From contig LCPR01000014.1 in the NCBI GenBank assembly GCA_001003725.1, positions 1-43,891 of the forward strand: DNA of 43,891 nucleotides, given 5' to 3'. Shown in pieces: positions 9,240 to 17,505 of the stretch; positions within the stretch are counted from its first letter, which is position 1; each line of letters opens with the position of its first letter. This DNA is from Candidatus Saccharibacteria bacterium GW2011_GWC2_48_9. Its GTDB lineage: Bacteria; Patescibacteriota; Saccharimonadia; Saccharimonadales; Saccharimonadaceae. The notes beneath the pieces are model-generated. The model had not been told where the DNA came from, did no database searches, and worked only from the letters and a program-made list of their open reading frames with translations. The translations under genes and the position numbers were made by a program.

Positions 9240-9803
9240 GTGAGTAGCACCGACCCAGAGGTAATCGCCGCAGTAGACGAGATTGTCGAGAAGCGCTTCG
9301 CACTAGAAGTCGAGCGAGACGCCGTGAACCGTCGATTTCAGGCAGCGATCGCCGAGATCACGAAGTTCCACGAGGAAGCGCTCAGAGAGCTCACGCTACT
9401 CGAGCGTCAGCTCGATCCGGCCATCTGGCGAGCAATCGACAGCAATCGCGCCACGCTTATCGAGCGAGGCAAGCGGTCGTTCATCACAATGGCGGCCAAG
9501 TTCCAACTGCGCGACGTGCCTGCAAAAATCGAGGTGCTCGACAAGTTGGGCATCATGGAAGCCGCCCGCAATTTGGGCGTGGTTCGACAAATCGCCAATC
9601 CGCCCAAGGGAGAATGGCGTTTCAATCAGAAGAAGTTTCTCGCGTGGCTCGGTAAAAACAACGAGCTACATGGACACTTCGAACAGTTCATCGATCACGC
9701 AGATGGGGGCGAATCCTTGACCATCCAGCCCAACGCCAACTACACCGTACTGCACGACAGCAAGCGCGTGTCACCGCCCTCCATCTCCATCAAAAAGAGC
9801 TAG
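9240..9803 (+). CDS. Host-nuclease inhibitor Gam-like protein (candidate; module B)
   Basis: SD GGAAGTGGTG before GTG 9240. N-terminal coiled coil (AAVDEIVEKRFALEVERDAVNRRFQAAIAEITKFHEEALRELTLLERQ), then IERGKRSFITMAAKFQLRD...KIEVLDKLGIMEAARNL...GEWRFNQKKFLAWLGKNNEL...ESLTIQP, resembling the Mu Gam-like fold layout. Confidence 0.6.
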   Translation: MSSTDPEVIAAVDEIVEKRFALEVERDAVNRRFQAAIAEITKFHEEALRELTLLERQLDPAIWRAIDSNRATLIERGKRSFITMAAKFQLRDVPAKIEVLDKLGIMEAARNLGVVRQIANPPKGEWRFNQKKFLAWLGKNNELHGHFEQFIDHADGGESLTIQPNANYTVLHDSKRVSPPSISIKKS

Positions 9804-9851
9804 CCCCGCAGCTGCTCTGCCCTATTACCGGCAGAGTCTCGTTCGCGGGGC
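9803..9851 (+). terminator. Hairpin terminator of module B
   Basis: GCCCCGC..CTCTGCC(ctattacc)GGCAGAG..GCGGGGC followed by TTTG; begins at the stop codon. Confidence 0.7.
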
Positions 9852-10040
9852 TTTGTCATGCACCGCTGGTGGAGCCCACTGGACACTTCGTATACCAAAA
9901 GACGGGCGTTTGTGGCCTGACACGGAAGAACTTAGATTCGAACACTGACTTATAGCGCGGACATTGTCATAATATTTTAATATGTTATAATATAAAAAGC
10001 CTGTGCAGCCGCATAGGTCGTTTCCTATCGAGGAGCAACT

Positions 10041-10520
10041 GTGGAGTATTTCTTCAGCAAGTTTGTGCTAGAAACTACCGATGCACTCGGTATGAAAGAC
10101 GTGGCGGCTATTCGCGGCGCGCGCACGGTGCCAGATGACGCGGCGAGCCCAAAAGCTTTCGCCCGTGTAGCCGAGTTCATCGATGGTCGCCAAATTGATC
10201 ATGTGGAATTTCTTCACCGACGAAGAGGCGATTTCGGTGCTCGTGAGCTCAGGGGAGCAATCCTCTACGACACGTCGTCGCCCGAGCCAGAGCCGTGTCT
10301 CCACGTGCTCAATGCACTGCTCGGATACCAGGGAAGCGGCCCACTACTGTCGAAGTTGATCATGAAACACCTTGGCATGTCTGAGGGTATGTTCGACCAG
10401 ATGAACCGCAGTGTCAACGACATCCACTCGACAAACAAGAGCTACGCAATTTCGGCGGGCAACCTGGATGTCGACTGGCTGTACGACACGAGCGTGCCGC
10501 TCATTCTGTACAAGCGCTAG
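10041..10520 (+). CDS. Hypothetical protein, GC-rich orphan (module C)
   Basis: GTG start with GAGGAG SD (atcGAGGAGcaactGTG), open 159-aa frame, TATAAT-type -10 (GTTATAATAT) about 55 nt upstream, strong terminator downstream. Confidence 0.7.
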   Translation: MEYFFSKFVLETTDALGMKDVAAIRGARTVPDDAASPKAFARVAEFIDGRQIDHVEFLHRRRGDFGARELRGAILYDTSSPEPEPCLHVLNALLGYQGSGPLLSKLIMKHLGMSEGMFDQMNRSVNDIHSTNKSYAISAGNLDVDWLYDTSVPLILYKR

Positions 10521-10567
10521 CCGACCGCACGGCGACTCTCCGTCTAGGTACGACGGCAAAACTACCT

Positions 10568-10603
10568 GCCCGCCCTTGCGCACTTCGGTGCGCAAGGGCG
10601 GGC
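10568..10603 (+). terminator. Rho-independent terminator of module C
   Basis: Perfect 16-bp stem GCCCGCCCTTGCGCAC-TTCG-GTGCGCAAGGGCGGGC followed by GTTTTGC. Confidence 0.85.
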
Positions 10604-10752
10604 GTTTTGCATTTCAGACACCACAAACAATCAATGCTGACACAAATTTCACACATGAGATTAGTTTCAATTTACTCAAGAATATTTACAAAAGACCACT
10701 ATTATGATATAAATGATCTGTCAGTCCCAAAACTACCGCAGGAGTGCAAGAC

Positions 10753-11214
10753 ATGGATTTCCTTGACATCATCAACGCCAGGAGTAATGCAGAGCTGGAC
10801 AAAGAGCAGCAGAAGCTTTTCGACGACGTGGAACACGCTGCCGAAGTTGCAAGAATCCGTGCCGACATCATCGGTAAGAAGATTGCAGCTTTTGCCGACA
10901 GTCTCGCCATGGAGCATCTTCGCCTTTCGTCGATCTCACCAGACATGTACATTGTCGGCGGCTTCGTGTTTTCGGTGCGCATTCATGGAATGATCGACCC
11001 CGACAAGAGGCGTGAGGTTGCTCGGTCCGAAGTACTGTGGCAACACCTCATCTACCTCGTCGGGTTCGACTTGACAGAAAGAACTCAGGAGGTGCGAGTT
11101 GGCCCATTGGCACTGCTGAATTTCGATGGAGTCCGCAATGCGTACGACAGGTACCGCGACAGCCTGAACTTCAATTCGTCGGAAGTGATCACTCGGATCA
11201 AGGACAGGTCGTAA
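10753..11214 (+). CDS. Hypothetical protein, GC-rich orphan (module D)
   Basis: ATG 10753 preceded by GCAGGAG at 8 nt (ORF track starts at GTG 10744). Open frame MDFLDIINARSNAELDKEQQKLFDDVEHAAEVARIRADIIGKK... Confidence 0.7.
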   Translation: MDFLDIINARSNAELDKEQQKLFDDVEHAAEVARIRADIIGKKIAAFADSLAMEHLRLSSISPDMYIVGGFVFSVRIHGMIDPDKRREVARSEVLWQHLIYLVGFDLTERTQEVRVGPLALLNFDGVRNAYDRYRDSLNFNSSEVITRIKDRS

Positions 11215-11354
11215 ACCTTTCTCCGCTTCGAGGCGGCTGTTCACAGGGCAGACAAAGTTGAGCTATAGATTGAGCTGAGGACTAAACTCGCATCTCAGTC
11301 TTAGACTCACTCGCTGACCGAGCGGTCTGTTCATAGGTGCGACGCAAACCTACC

Positions 11355-11388
11355 GCCCGCGTTGGACACTTCGGTGTTCAACGCGGGC
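11355..11388 (+). terminator. Rho-independent terminator of module D
   Basis: GCCCGCGTTGGACAC-TTCG-GTGTTCAACGCGGGC followed by GTTTTGCTTTTT; near-copy in design of the module C terminator. Confidence 0.8.
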
Positions 11389-11410
11389 GTTTTGCTTTTT
11401 GTATAATTTG

Positions 11411-12064
11411 TTATCTTTTCCGCCTTTTGCGCCGACGCGTAGTTTTCATTGCAGGCATAAGACTACGCACAAAAGTACTCAAGCCTTTTTCGACCATATC
11501 CAATGTAAACAGCAGGCTTCGTCTACCCAATTCGAGTCGCTGGCGATATGTATGATTCCATGCGCCCGCGCCCTTGCGCGTCAGTGGTCGGTAGAGCTTG
11601 TCGATCGGAATTTTACCAGGATTTGGCACAGAATCAGACAGCACCTCACCTGTTTTGATATCTATACTTTGCCATGATTTGAAATCGTGCGTATAGAGTA
11701 GCAATACATTGGTGTGGTAAAATTTCGCTGTTTTACGCATCGCGAGTTTCTGCTTTTCGCCTAGATGCGCCATTGTCGGTTTGCTCTCTACAATGGCACG
11801 AATTGTCATACCATCCGGGGTTTGGATCGAGATTTCTACGTCCGGCGTGTATCGATAAAGACCGACTTGTATTCCCTCCTCAGGTCGTCGCCATTTCCCA
11901 TGAAAGCCATTCGCCTCGAGCCAGCGGATAAGTTTCTCTTCTTGGTTTGAGTCAACCCAAAAGATTGAGTCTCCTATGTTTACTTGATGTTGATTGCCTC
12001 GCGAGTTGTACATGTTATTTATGATATCAGGCCAAAAGAGATTCGCAGTACGGAGTTTTGGCAT
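11411..12064 (-). CDS. Putative PD-(D/E)xK endonuclease, TnsA-N-like
   Basis: 217 aa; SNQEEKLIRWLEANGF, RYTPDVEISIQTPDGMTIRAIVESKP (PD...ESK catalytic-type pattern), Arg/Lys-rich C-terminus. Confidence 0.55.
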   Translation of the reverse strand: MPKLRTANLFWPDIINNMYNSRGNQHQVNIGDSIFWVDSNQEEKLIRWLEANGFHGKWRRPEEGIQVGLYRYTPDVEISIQTPDGMTIRAIVESKPTMAHLGEKQKLAMRKTAKFYHTNVLLLYTHDFKSWQSIDIKTGEVLSDSVPNPGKIPIDKLYRPLTRKGAGAWNHTYRQRLELGRRSLLFTLDMVEKGLSTFVRSLMPAMKTTRRRKRRKR

Positions 12065-12160
12065 TGAAAATTAGTAGCAGCGCACCAAGTCCGACGATTG
12101 TCATGGAGTGAGGAGCATTTCTTCTGATTTTTGTTATAATAAGCAGTATCTATAATAGGC

Positions 12161-12943
12161 TTAGCTGTCCAACTTGATTAGTTTGACGTATTTGGAATCT
12201 AAGTTATTAAGTTGAATTGCATTCGTTAAAATTGTAAAGAGATCAATAAAGTCGTTGCGTGCTTGAATATAGTCTCGCTTAATAACACTTACCCTCTTGC
12301 CGACCCTCTCTCCGGCTTCTAACAGTTGAACCTTTTTGACATTATTCACGAAGTTGTCGTCTATAACAGAATCGTTGTGTGCAATAAGGTGTCGCACTTG
12401 CCAGTGTCTATGGATTCTGTTAAGCAAATCATCATTATCTATGTTAATACCAAAATACGCATCAAAGATGCCCTCCATTTGTTTAACATTCTGAAAGTTA
12501 ATTTTTCTTTCTGGGTCTTTTGTTGATTGTAGTTTGCTATACATATGACGACCAAATTGTGCTGCAACATGTTTGGGTGAGTCAAGCCCAGATTCCTCAC
12601 ATTTTACGAGAATTTCCTGCACCTCTCCAGCTGAAAAGTTAATGTTTGAGCTTTTAATGACTTTTGCAAAATCCTCTATCAGTAAACTTTTAAATACGTC
12701 CTTAAGTAAGCTCTCTGCGGCTCCGACCATAATTACGAAACCTTGCTTGTAAAGCATGTCCGATATCTCTTTCTGCTTGGTATCTGCACTCTTTTTCATA
12801 CTTTTATATGCAGCATCGGCATTGGTACCCTGCTTCAGTAATCCACCGTAAATACCATAAAGTGTACCGTACGAATCAAAAATGGAATCAACCTCCTTTA
12901 TTCGCTCGACAAAGAAATCTTCAATAGTTCGTAGTTTCTTCAT
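12161..12943 (-). CDS. HEPN domain-containing protein, putative RNase (RiboL-PSP-HEPN/MAE_28990-like)
   Basis: 260 aa; RHWQVRHLIAHNDSVIDDNFV contains the R-X4-H HEPN catalytic motif with a following N. AT-rich gene overlapping the upstream MmeI-like gene by ATGA. Confidence 0.65.
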   Translation of the reverse strand: MKKLRTIEDFFVERIKEVDSIFDSYGTLYGIYGGLLKQGTNADAAYKSMKKSADTKQKEISDMLYKQGFVIMVGAAESLLKDVFKSLLIEDFAKVIKSSNINFSAGEVQEILVKCEESGLDSPKHVAAQFGRHMYSKLQSTKDPERKINFQNVKQMEGIFDAYFGINIDNDDLLNRIHRHWQVRHLIAHNDSVIDDNFVNNVKKVQLLEAGERVGKRVSVIKRDYIQARNDFIDLFTILTNAIQLNNLDSKYVKLIKLDS

Positions 12944-15681
12944 AATGTAACTTCCTGATACTTTTCAAAAAGCATCGTGACACGGTCGGCTTCGGAGGCG
13001 AAGGGTTCGCGGCGATAGAGGCGGTCGACGGCTTTGTCCAGAGCAGTGTGAGCTTTTGCTAATACTGGGGGCATAGCGAGGGGGTCGTAGAGGTCAGCTA
13101 ATGAACTACCTGGGAATTGGGCGCGGGCGTCGAGGATGGTTTGGGCGAGCCGGGAGATTTCGGTCTTTTGCGCTTCGGTGGCTTCTGGCCAGATGAAGTT
13201 GTTGTAGACGATTCCCGCAGAATACTGATAGTCACTTTTCATACGACCGGAGACGGTGCGCATCCAAGCCATGTGCATCGTCGATTGGAGCACACCAAAG
13301 TGATAAAGTGACGCGCTTGGCACAACCAGCGATGAGCCGTTTGCGATAATATCTGTCGACATAAAACCGATGGGCATGTAGTTGCGGTTCTCAGAAGACA
13401 CCTTCGGCAGTAAGAGATAGTCGGACCGGGGCTGGCGAATTTCTCCAAAAAGCGTTGGCGTCTTGGCCATATCCAGAGTTTGCGGACGTTCACTAGTGAG
13501 GCGGTATGCACGTGTTTGTTCGACTCTCTTCATGACAAAGCTATTGCTTCTGATGTCGGATGGATTTACGCCTTCGAGCCACAAGCAATAGCGCACGGTA
13601 TTATTAATAAATTCATTACCGCCGACGTATCGACGTACCAAATGTTCAGTTTGCGGCTCATCTGCGACAAGCTGCCGATAGTCTTCTTGGCTCAGGATAA
13701 GATTACCTTTGTCGATTGGCATACTACCATAGTTCATACGAGGGACCCCGTAGCAGATCTGATTTGAGCGATTCTCAATAAAAATTGATGGCGCATCAAT
13801 TCCATAGCCGTTGATATTCTTTGCGAGCACTTCATTTGGTTCTCCGCGTATATCTTCGTACTCAAAAATTCGTCGCTCCGGTTTACCAGATAGCCCGAAG
13901 CCGACTATCACACAATACACTGCGGCATTGCCCTTTGCGTCATTACTCCATTTGAATGTTTGATGCAAAAAATTAATATGAAAGTCTTTGCCAAACAAGT
14001 ACTTCCATAGCACAGGAACTTGCTCGCCCTGGATAATGGAGTTTGTCGATACGAGCGCAGATTGTATTGCTGAATTTTGCTTCATAATTCCTGCAGCCTT
14101 GACGTACCATGCTGACACAAAGTCCAGAATTCCGGCCGATTTCACTCCATTGAAAGCCTGAAATACGAGGTCTTTTTGCTCTTTAGATTGCTCTTTCTTG
14201 CCCAGGAATGGTGGATTACCCAGAATGTAACTCAGCTCACTTGGCGCAACAACACTTGCCCAGTCTGTCGTGAGCGCATTTGCATGTACAATCGTGGCAC
14301 TAACAGTCAATGGCAACCGCTTAAACATCTTGCCGCTCTGGTGGCTGTATTCCATATTCATCTGATGATCTGTGAGCCAGATGGCTGTTTGTGCGACAAG
14401 GCTCGGGAACTCGTCGATTTCTATACCGTACATTTGATCCACATTCACCTTGAGCGTACCCACACCTTCGCCGGCGTTTGCAAACATGTCTTGCTGTTCA
14501 GAGTTTTTGGCGAGCTGCGCAACAACCTTGTGTTCGAGTCGACGTAGCTCGCGATACGTGATGACCAGGAAGTTACCCGATCCACAAGCTGGGTCAAGAA
14601 ACTTGAGGCTTGCTAACTTATCCTGAAACTTACGCAATTCATCATACTTCTTGCGTGGGCCTGCAGCGAGTGCGTGAGCAAATTCTACATAGAGATCGTC
14701 TAGAAATAATGGCTTGATGACACGCAATATATTTTTCTCGCTCGTATAGTGTGCGCCTAAGTTGCGGCGGGCTTTAGCGTCCATGACGCCCTGAAACATA
14801 CTACCGAAGATAGCCGGAGACACCTTTGACCAGTCGAGACGCATCGCCTCGAGTAGCTGGGTACGCATACTACTGGTAAAGTATGGCGTCTGGATAGATT
14901 CGGCGAATAGGCCGCCGTTGACATAGGGCAAGCTAGCCATCTCTTCGTCGAGTGAACCTTGTCGCCTGTCTACTGGTGTGTTGAGTGCCTGGAATACCTG
15001 CATCAGACGTGGGCCAAGATCAGAGCCATCGTCGCTCGTGCGATTTGCCAAGTAGTGCTGTAGCAGTTGGTGATCAAAGATACCACTATCGTCTGCAAAC
15101 ATACAAAAAACGAGACGAACGAGCAGAACTTCGAGATCATGGCCAGTGTAGTTATCTGCTTTGAGTTGATTGTGCAGGCTCGCCATAGCTTCGGCAGCTT
15201 TGATGTTGACTGGGTTTTCTTCGGCTAGGTTTTTGGATTGTTGCTCTATCATGAAGCCAAAGAGCTTGACATGCTGCGGTAGTTTATCGATCGTGAACTC
15301 TACTTGCTCACGTGTATCGAGATCGATACAGAGGAAACTTGCAAAATCACTCAGTACGATAGCATGAGGCAAGTCATGGTCTGGCATGGTTTCTAGATAT
15401 TCGTAGGCTTGAATACTCGCTTTCGTGAGGTCTTTACCACCAGATTTCTGCTCCGCGAGAAGTTTGCCGGGCCAGAACATATCGATAAAACCTTGTCTGC
15501 CACTCCCTTTTTTGATTGCATATTCAAAGAAAGCACCGTGCCTGCGACGATCGACTCCGTATACCGACAGGAAATCACTCCAAAAGCTCTGACTCTCGCC
15601 TTTTTCATACGTCTCGCCCTGCCACTTACTCGCAAACTCGGTTGCGCGGTCTTGAATCTCGTTCCAGCTTAAATTCGCCAT
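12940..15681 (-). CDS. MmeI-like (type IIL/IIG) restriction-methylation enzyme / class I SAM-dependent DNA methyltransferase
   Basis: 913 aa; N-terminal FIDMFWPGKLLAEQKS (D-X9-ExK nuclease pattern), helical linker, methylase motif I FLDPACGSGNFL, motif IV ILGNPPFLGKKEQ, C-terminal target-recognition region. Confidence 0.88.
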   Translation of the reverse strand: MANLSWNEIQDRATEFASKWQGETYEKGESQSFWSDFLSVYGVDRRRHGAFFEYAIKKGSGRQGFIDMFWPGKLLAEQKSGGKDLTKASIQAYEYLETMPDHDLPHAIVLSDFASFLCIDLDTREQVEFTIDKLPQHVKLFGFMIEQQSKNLAEENPVNIKAAEAMASLHNQLKADNYTGHDLEVLLVRLVFCMFADDSGIFDHQLLQHYLANRTSDDGSDLGPRLMQVFQALNTPVDRRQGSLDEEMASLPYVNGGLFAESIQTPYFTSSMRTQLLEAMRLDWSKVSPAIFGSMFQGVMDAKARRNLGAHYTSEKNILRVIKPLFLDDLYVEFAHALAAGPRKKYDELRKFQDKLASLKFLDPACGSGNFLVITYRELRRLEHKVVAQLAKNSEQQDMFANAGEGVGTLKVNVDQMYGIEIDEFPSLVAQTAIWLTDHQMNMEYSHQSGKMFKRLPLTVSATIVHANALTTDWASVVAPSELSYILGNPPFLGKKEQSKEQKDLVFQAFNGVKSAGILDFVSAWYVKAAGIMKQNSAIQSALVSTNSIIQGEQVPVLWKYLFGKDFHINFLHQTFKWSNDAKGNAAVYCVIVGFGLSGKPERRIFEYEDIRGEPNEVLAKNINGYGIDAPSIFIENRSNQICYGVPRMNYGSMPIDKGNLILSQEDYRQLVADEPQTEHLVRRYVGGNEFINNTVRYCLWLEGVNPSDIRSNSFVMKRVEQTRAYRLTSERPQTLDMAKTPTLFGEIRQPRSDYLLLPKVSSENRNYMPIGFMSTDIIANGSSLVVPSASLYHFGVLQSTMHMAWMRTVSGRMKSDYQYSAGIVYNNFIWPEATEAQKTEISRLAQTILDARAQFPGSSLADLYDPLAMPPVLAKAHTALDKAVDRLYRREPFASEADRVTMLFEKYQEVTL

Positions 15682-15781
15682 AGTATCTGTAGTATAGCTT
15701 TTGAGGGGTTATTTTGCCAGTGAACAGAATTTCATCAACAAATAACAAAACACCCATTGGGTGCTGTGAGTCTAGGGCAGT

Positions 15782-15817
15782 CACGCGGTGGTCTCGACGA
15801 ATCGAGACCACCGCGTG
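15782..15817 (-). terminator. Rho-independent-like terminator hairpin of module E
   Basis: Perfect 16-bp stem CACGCGGTGGTCTCGA-(CGAA on +, TTCG on -)-TCGAGACCACCGCGTG, downstream of the minus-strand gene. A second hairpin AGCACCCAATGGGTGTTTTGTT follows on the minus strand. Confidence 0.75.
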
Positions 15818-15836
15818 CGTGGAGATGAGGTGCGGA

Positions 15837-16247
15837 CTACGACGTCCCGAAGACCCCGATGGCCACCTGCACGGTGCAGTAGCGCGGCGAACCGAGCTCG
15901 TCACGATCGTCGTGCGTGAGCGTCAGCTCGTCGCGCGACGGATCGAGCACCGCGGCCTGCACCGCTTCGTGTGCCGAACCCGGAGCCGCCACGGCGCCGT
16001 GCTCCATGATCTTGTCGAAGATCTCGTAGTCCCGGCCGGCCATCTGGCCGGTGGTCGGGTACTGCCAGGAGTAGTTGGTGCACCGGGCGGCCTCGACGAA
16101 TCCGCTGATCCAGCCGAGGCACGACGCGGCCTCTTGCGGTGTGCAGCTCGTCTCGGCGACGATCTTGTCGACAGCGATGTCGGTCGGGCTCTGAACGGTT
16201 TCCTCCACGGGAGCCGGTGCGATACCGGTCTTGATGGATACGGACAT
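15837..16247 (-). CDS. Hypothetical protein, GC-rich orphan (module E)
   Basis: 136-aa open frame MSVSIKTGIAPAPVEETVQSPTDIAVDKIVAETSCTPQEAASCLGWISGFVEAARC...; very high GC3 compared with neighbours; own terminator. Confidence 0.65.
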   Translation of the reverse strand: MSVSIKTGIAPAPVEETVQSPTDIAVDKIVAETSCTPQEAASCLGWISGFVEAARCTNYSWQYPTTGQMAGRDYEIFDKIMEHGAVAAPGSAHEAVQAAVLDPSRDELTLTHDDRDELGSPRYCTVQVAIGVFGTS

Positions 16248-16362
16248 ATGCCTACCTCTTCCACTAGGTCAACTCCTGGTTGGAGTCGATCTAAAAATAA
16301 TATACAATATATCAGTATACTTGACAATAGTCATATCAAAAGACCGAGATAATAACAGACTT

Positions 16363-17262
16363 TTAGTATTCAGCGATAACTATCTTATGCTGATTCATCA
16401 TCGTCTTATACGCATCTGGCTTCTTCATCAGCTCACTCATATTTTCGGGTACTATTTGCCAGCTCACCCCATACTTGTCTTTGCACCAGCCACATTGTTC
16501 GGCTGCTGGCACTGCGGAAAGTTTACTCCATAACTCGTCTATTTCTGCTTGATCTTTGCAACTAACCTCTAATGAAACTGCTTCGTTGAACGTAAAATCT
16601 TGCTCGGCGCCAGAGTCGTTTGCCGTGAACCACTGACCAGCGAGTGTAAAATCCGAAAACATCAACGACTCAGACGTCGCCGGACCCGTAGGCTGTCCGT
16701 AAGAATATTGCATACCCTTCTCCGAATTCGCAAACACACTTGTATAGAAGTCGACTGCTTCGCTGGCCTTGTTTTGTACGGCAGCGCCAAACATGAGTGA
16801 AGGAATAATAAACGGCCGAGGCTCACCATCCGGATCGGTGAGTATGAGCTGCCATGAAAAACCATACTTGTCTTGCACCCAGCCATAATGCTGACTGAAT
16901 TCATACGTATCAAGCGGCATGAGTGCCGTGCCACCGTCGATGAGCTTTGCCCATAGCGTATCGAGATGTTCCCTGGCTTGCTCGTCACGAGAAGGGTCAA
17001 AATTCACCATAAATGACATAGCTGGTGTTGGCTTGAATTCCGGACCAGCATTGATAGCCATAAACTTCAGATCACCGAGACAGAACACCGCTGACAACAT
17101 CTTACCTGCGAGCTCCAGTTGAAAATCCGCTAAGCCTTCGTCTGCAGAATTCGGATAATGATCTACCGAGAGCACTTCACCCCCGAAAGCATCTGTATAA
17201 AACTGAATCGCCTCGTCTGCATTGCCCTCAAACCATAAACTTGGTGTAATCTTTTGCGTCAT
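16363..17262 (-). CDS. Tandem-domain VOC/PhnB-like protein
   Basis: 299 aa; two repeats of the PhnB-like motif: ITPSLWFEGNADEAIQFYTDAFGGEV... and FGAAVQNKASEAVDFYTSVFANSEKGMQY...; W.QDKYGFSWQL and WCKDKYGVSWQIVP. Confidence 0.88.
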   Translation of the reverse strand: MTQKITPSLWFEGNADEAIQFYTDAFGGEVLSVDHYPNSADEGLADFQLELAGKMLSAVFCLGDLKFMAINAGPEFKPTPAMSFMVNFDPSRDEQAREHLDTLWAKLIDGGTALMPLDTYEFSQHYGWVQDKYGFSWQLILTDPDGEPRPFIIPSLMFGAAVQNKASEAVDFYTSVFANSEKGMQYSYGQPTGPATSESLMFSDFTLAGQWFTANDSGAEQDFTFNEAVSLEVSCKDQAEIDELWSKLSAVPAAEQCGWCKDKYGVSWQIVPENMSELMKKPDAYKTMMNQHKIVIAEY

Positions 17263-17343
17263 ATGCCCTCCTATTCCTTATGAATCCAGTATACTACTTT
17301 TTACCTAACAGCCTCGCGCACAAACATGCCGTACATCCACCTA

Positions 17344-17372
17344 TTGACTATATATTCATATTGTGTTAAAAT
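17344..17372 (+). promoter_or_regulatory. Putative sigma70-type promoter for module F
   Basis: TTGACT - 17 bp - TAAAAT. Confidence 0.65.
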
Positions 17373-17421
17373 ACACATGCTGAATATTATATTCATGCAC
17401 CTTGACAGAGTAGCAAACAAT

Positions 17422-17473
17422 TCTGGGTATCAATAGTTGCACACTCTATACTGTGCGTCAATTGATACCCAGA
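17422..17473 (+). promoter_or_regulatory. Long leader hairpin upstream of module F
   Basis: TCTGGGTATCAAT...ATTGATACCCAGA perfect 13-bp arms with an inner TGCACA/TGTGCG stem, located in the 5' leader. Confidence 0.7.
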
Positions 17474-17505
17474 AAAGCTGGGTGCACTTACAGTGGGGGT
17501 ACATC

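Noticed and set aside
9803-11400. Integron-like attC sites or CRISPR repeats formed by the repeated palindromes
   Set aside because: Stems are perfect, followed by T-rich tails, without attC R/L box consensus, bulged bases or an integrase gene; spacing is irregular and genes lie between. Terminators fit better.
12120-12145. Plus-strand TTGTTATAATAAG promoter-like motif downstream of the HEPN gene
   Set aside because: It has no obvious plus-strand gene to drive and would only read antisense into the HEPN gene; AT-rich chance match is likely, although an antisense RNA cannot be excluded.
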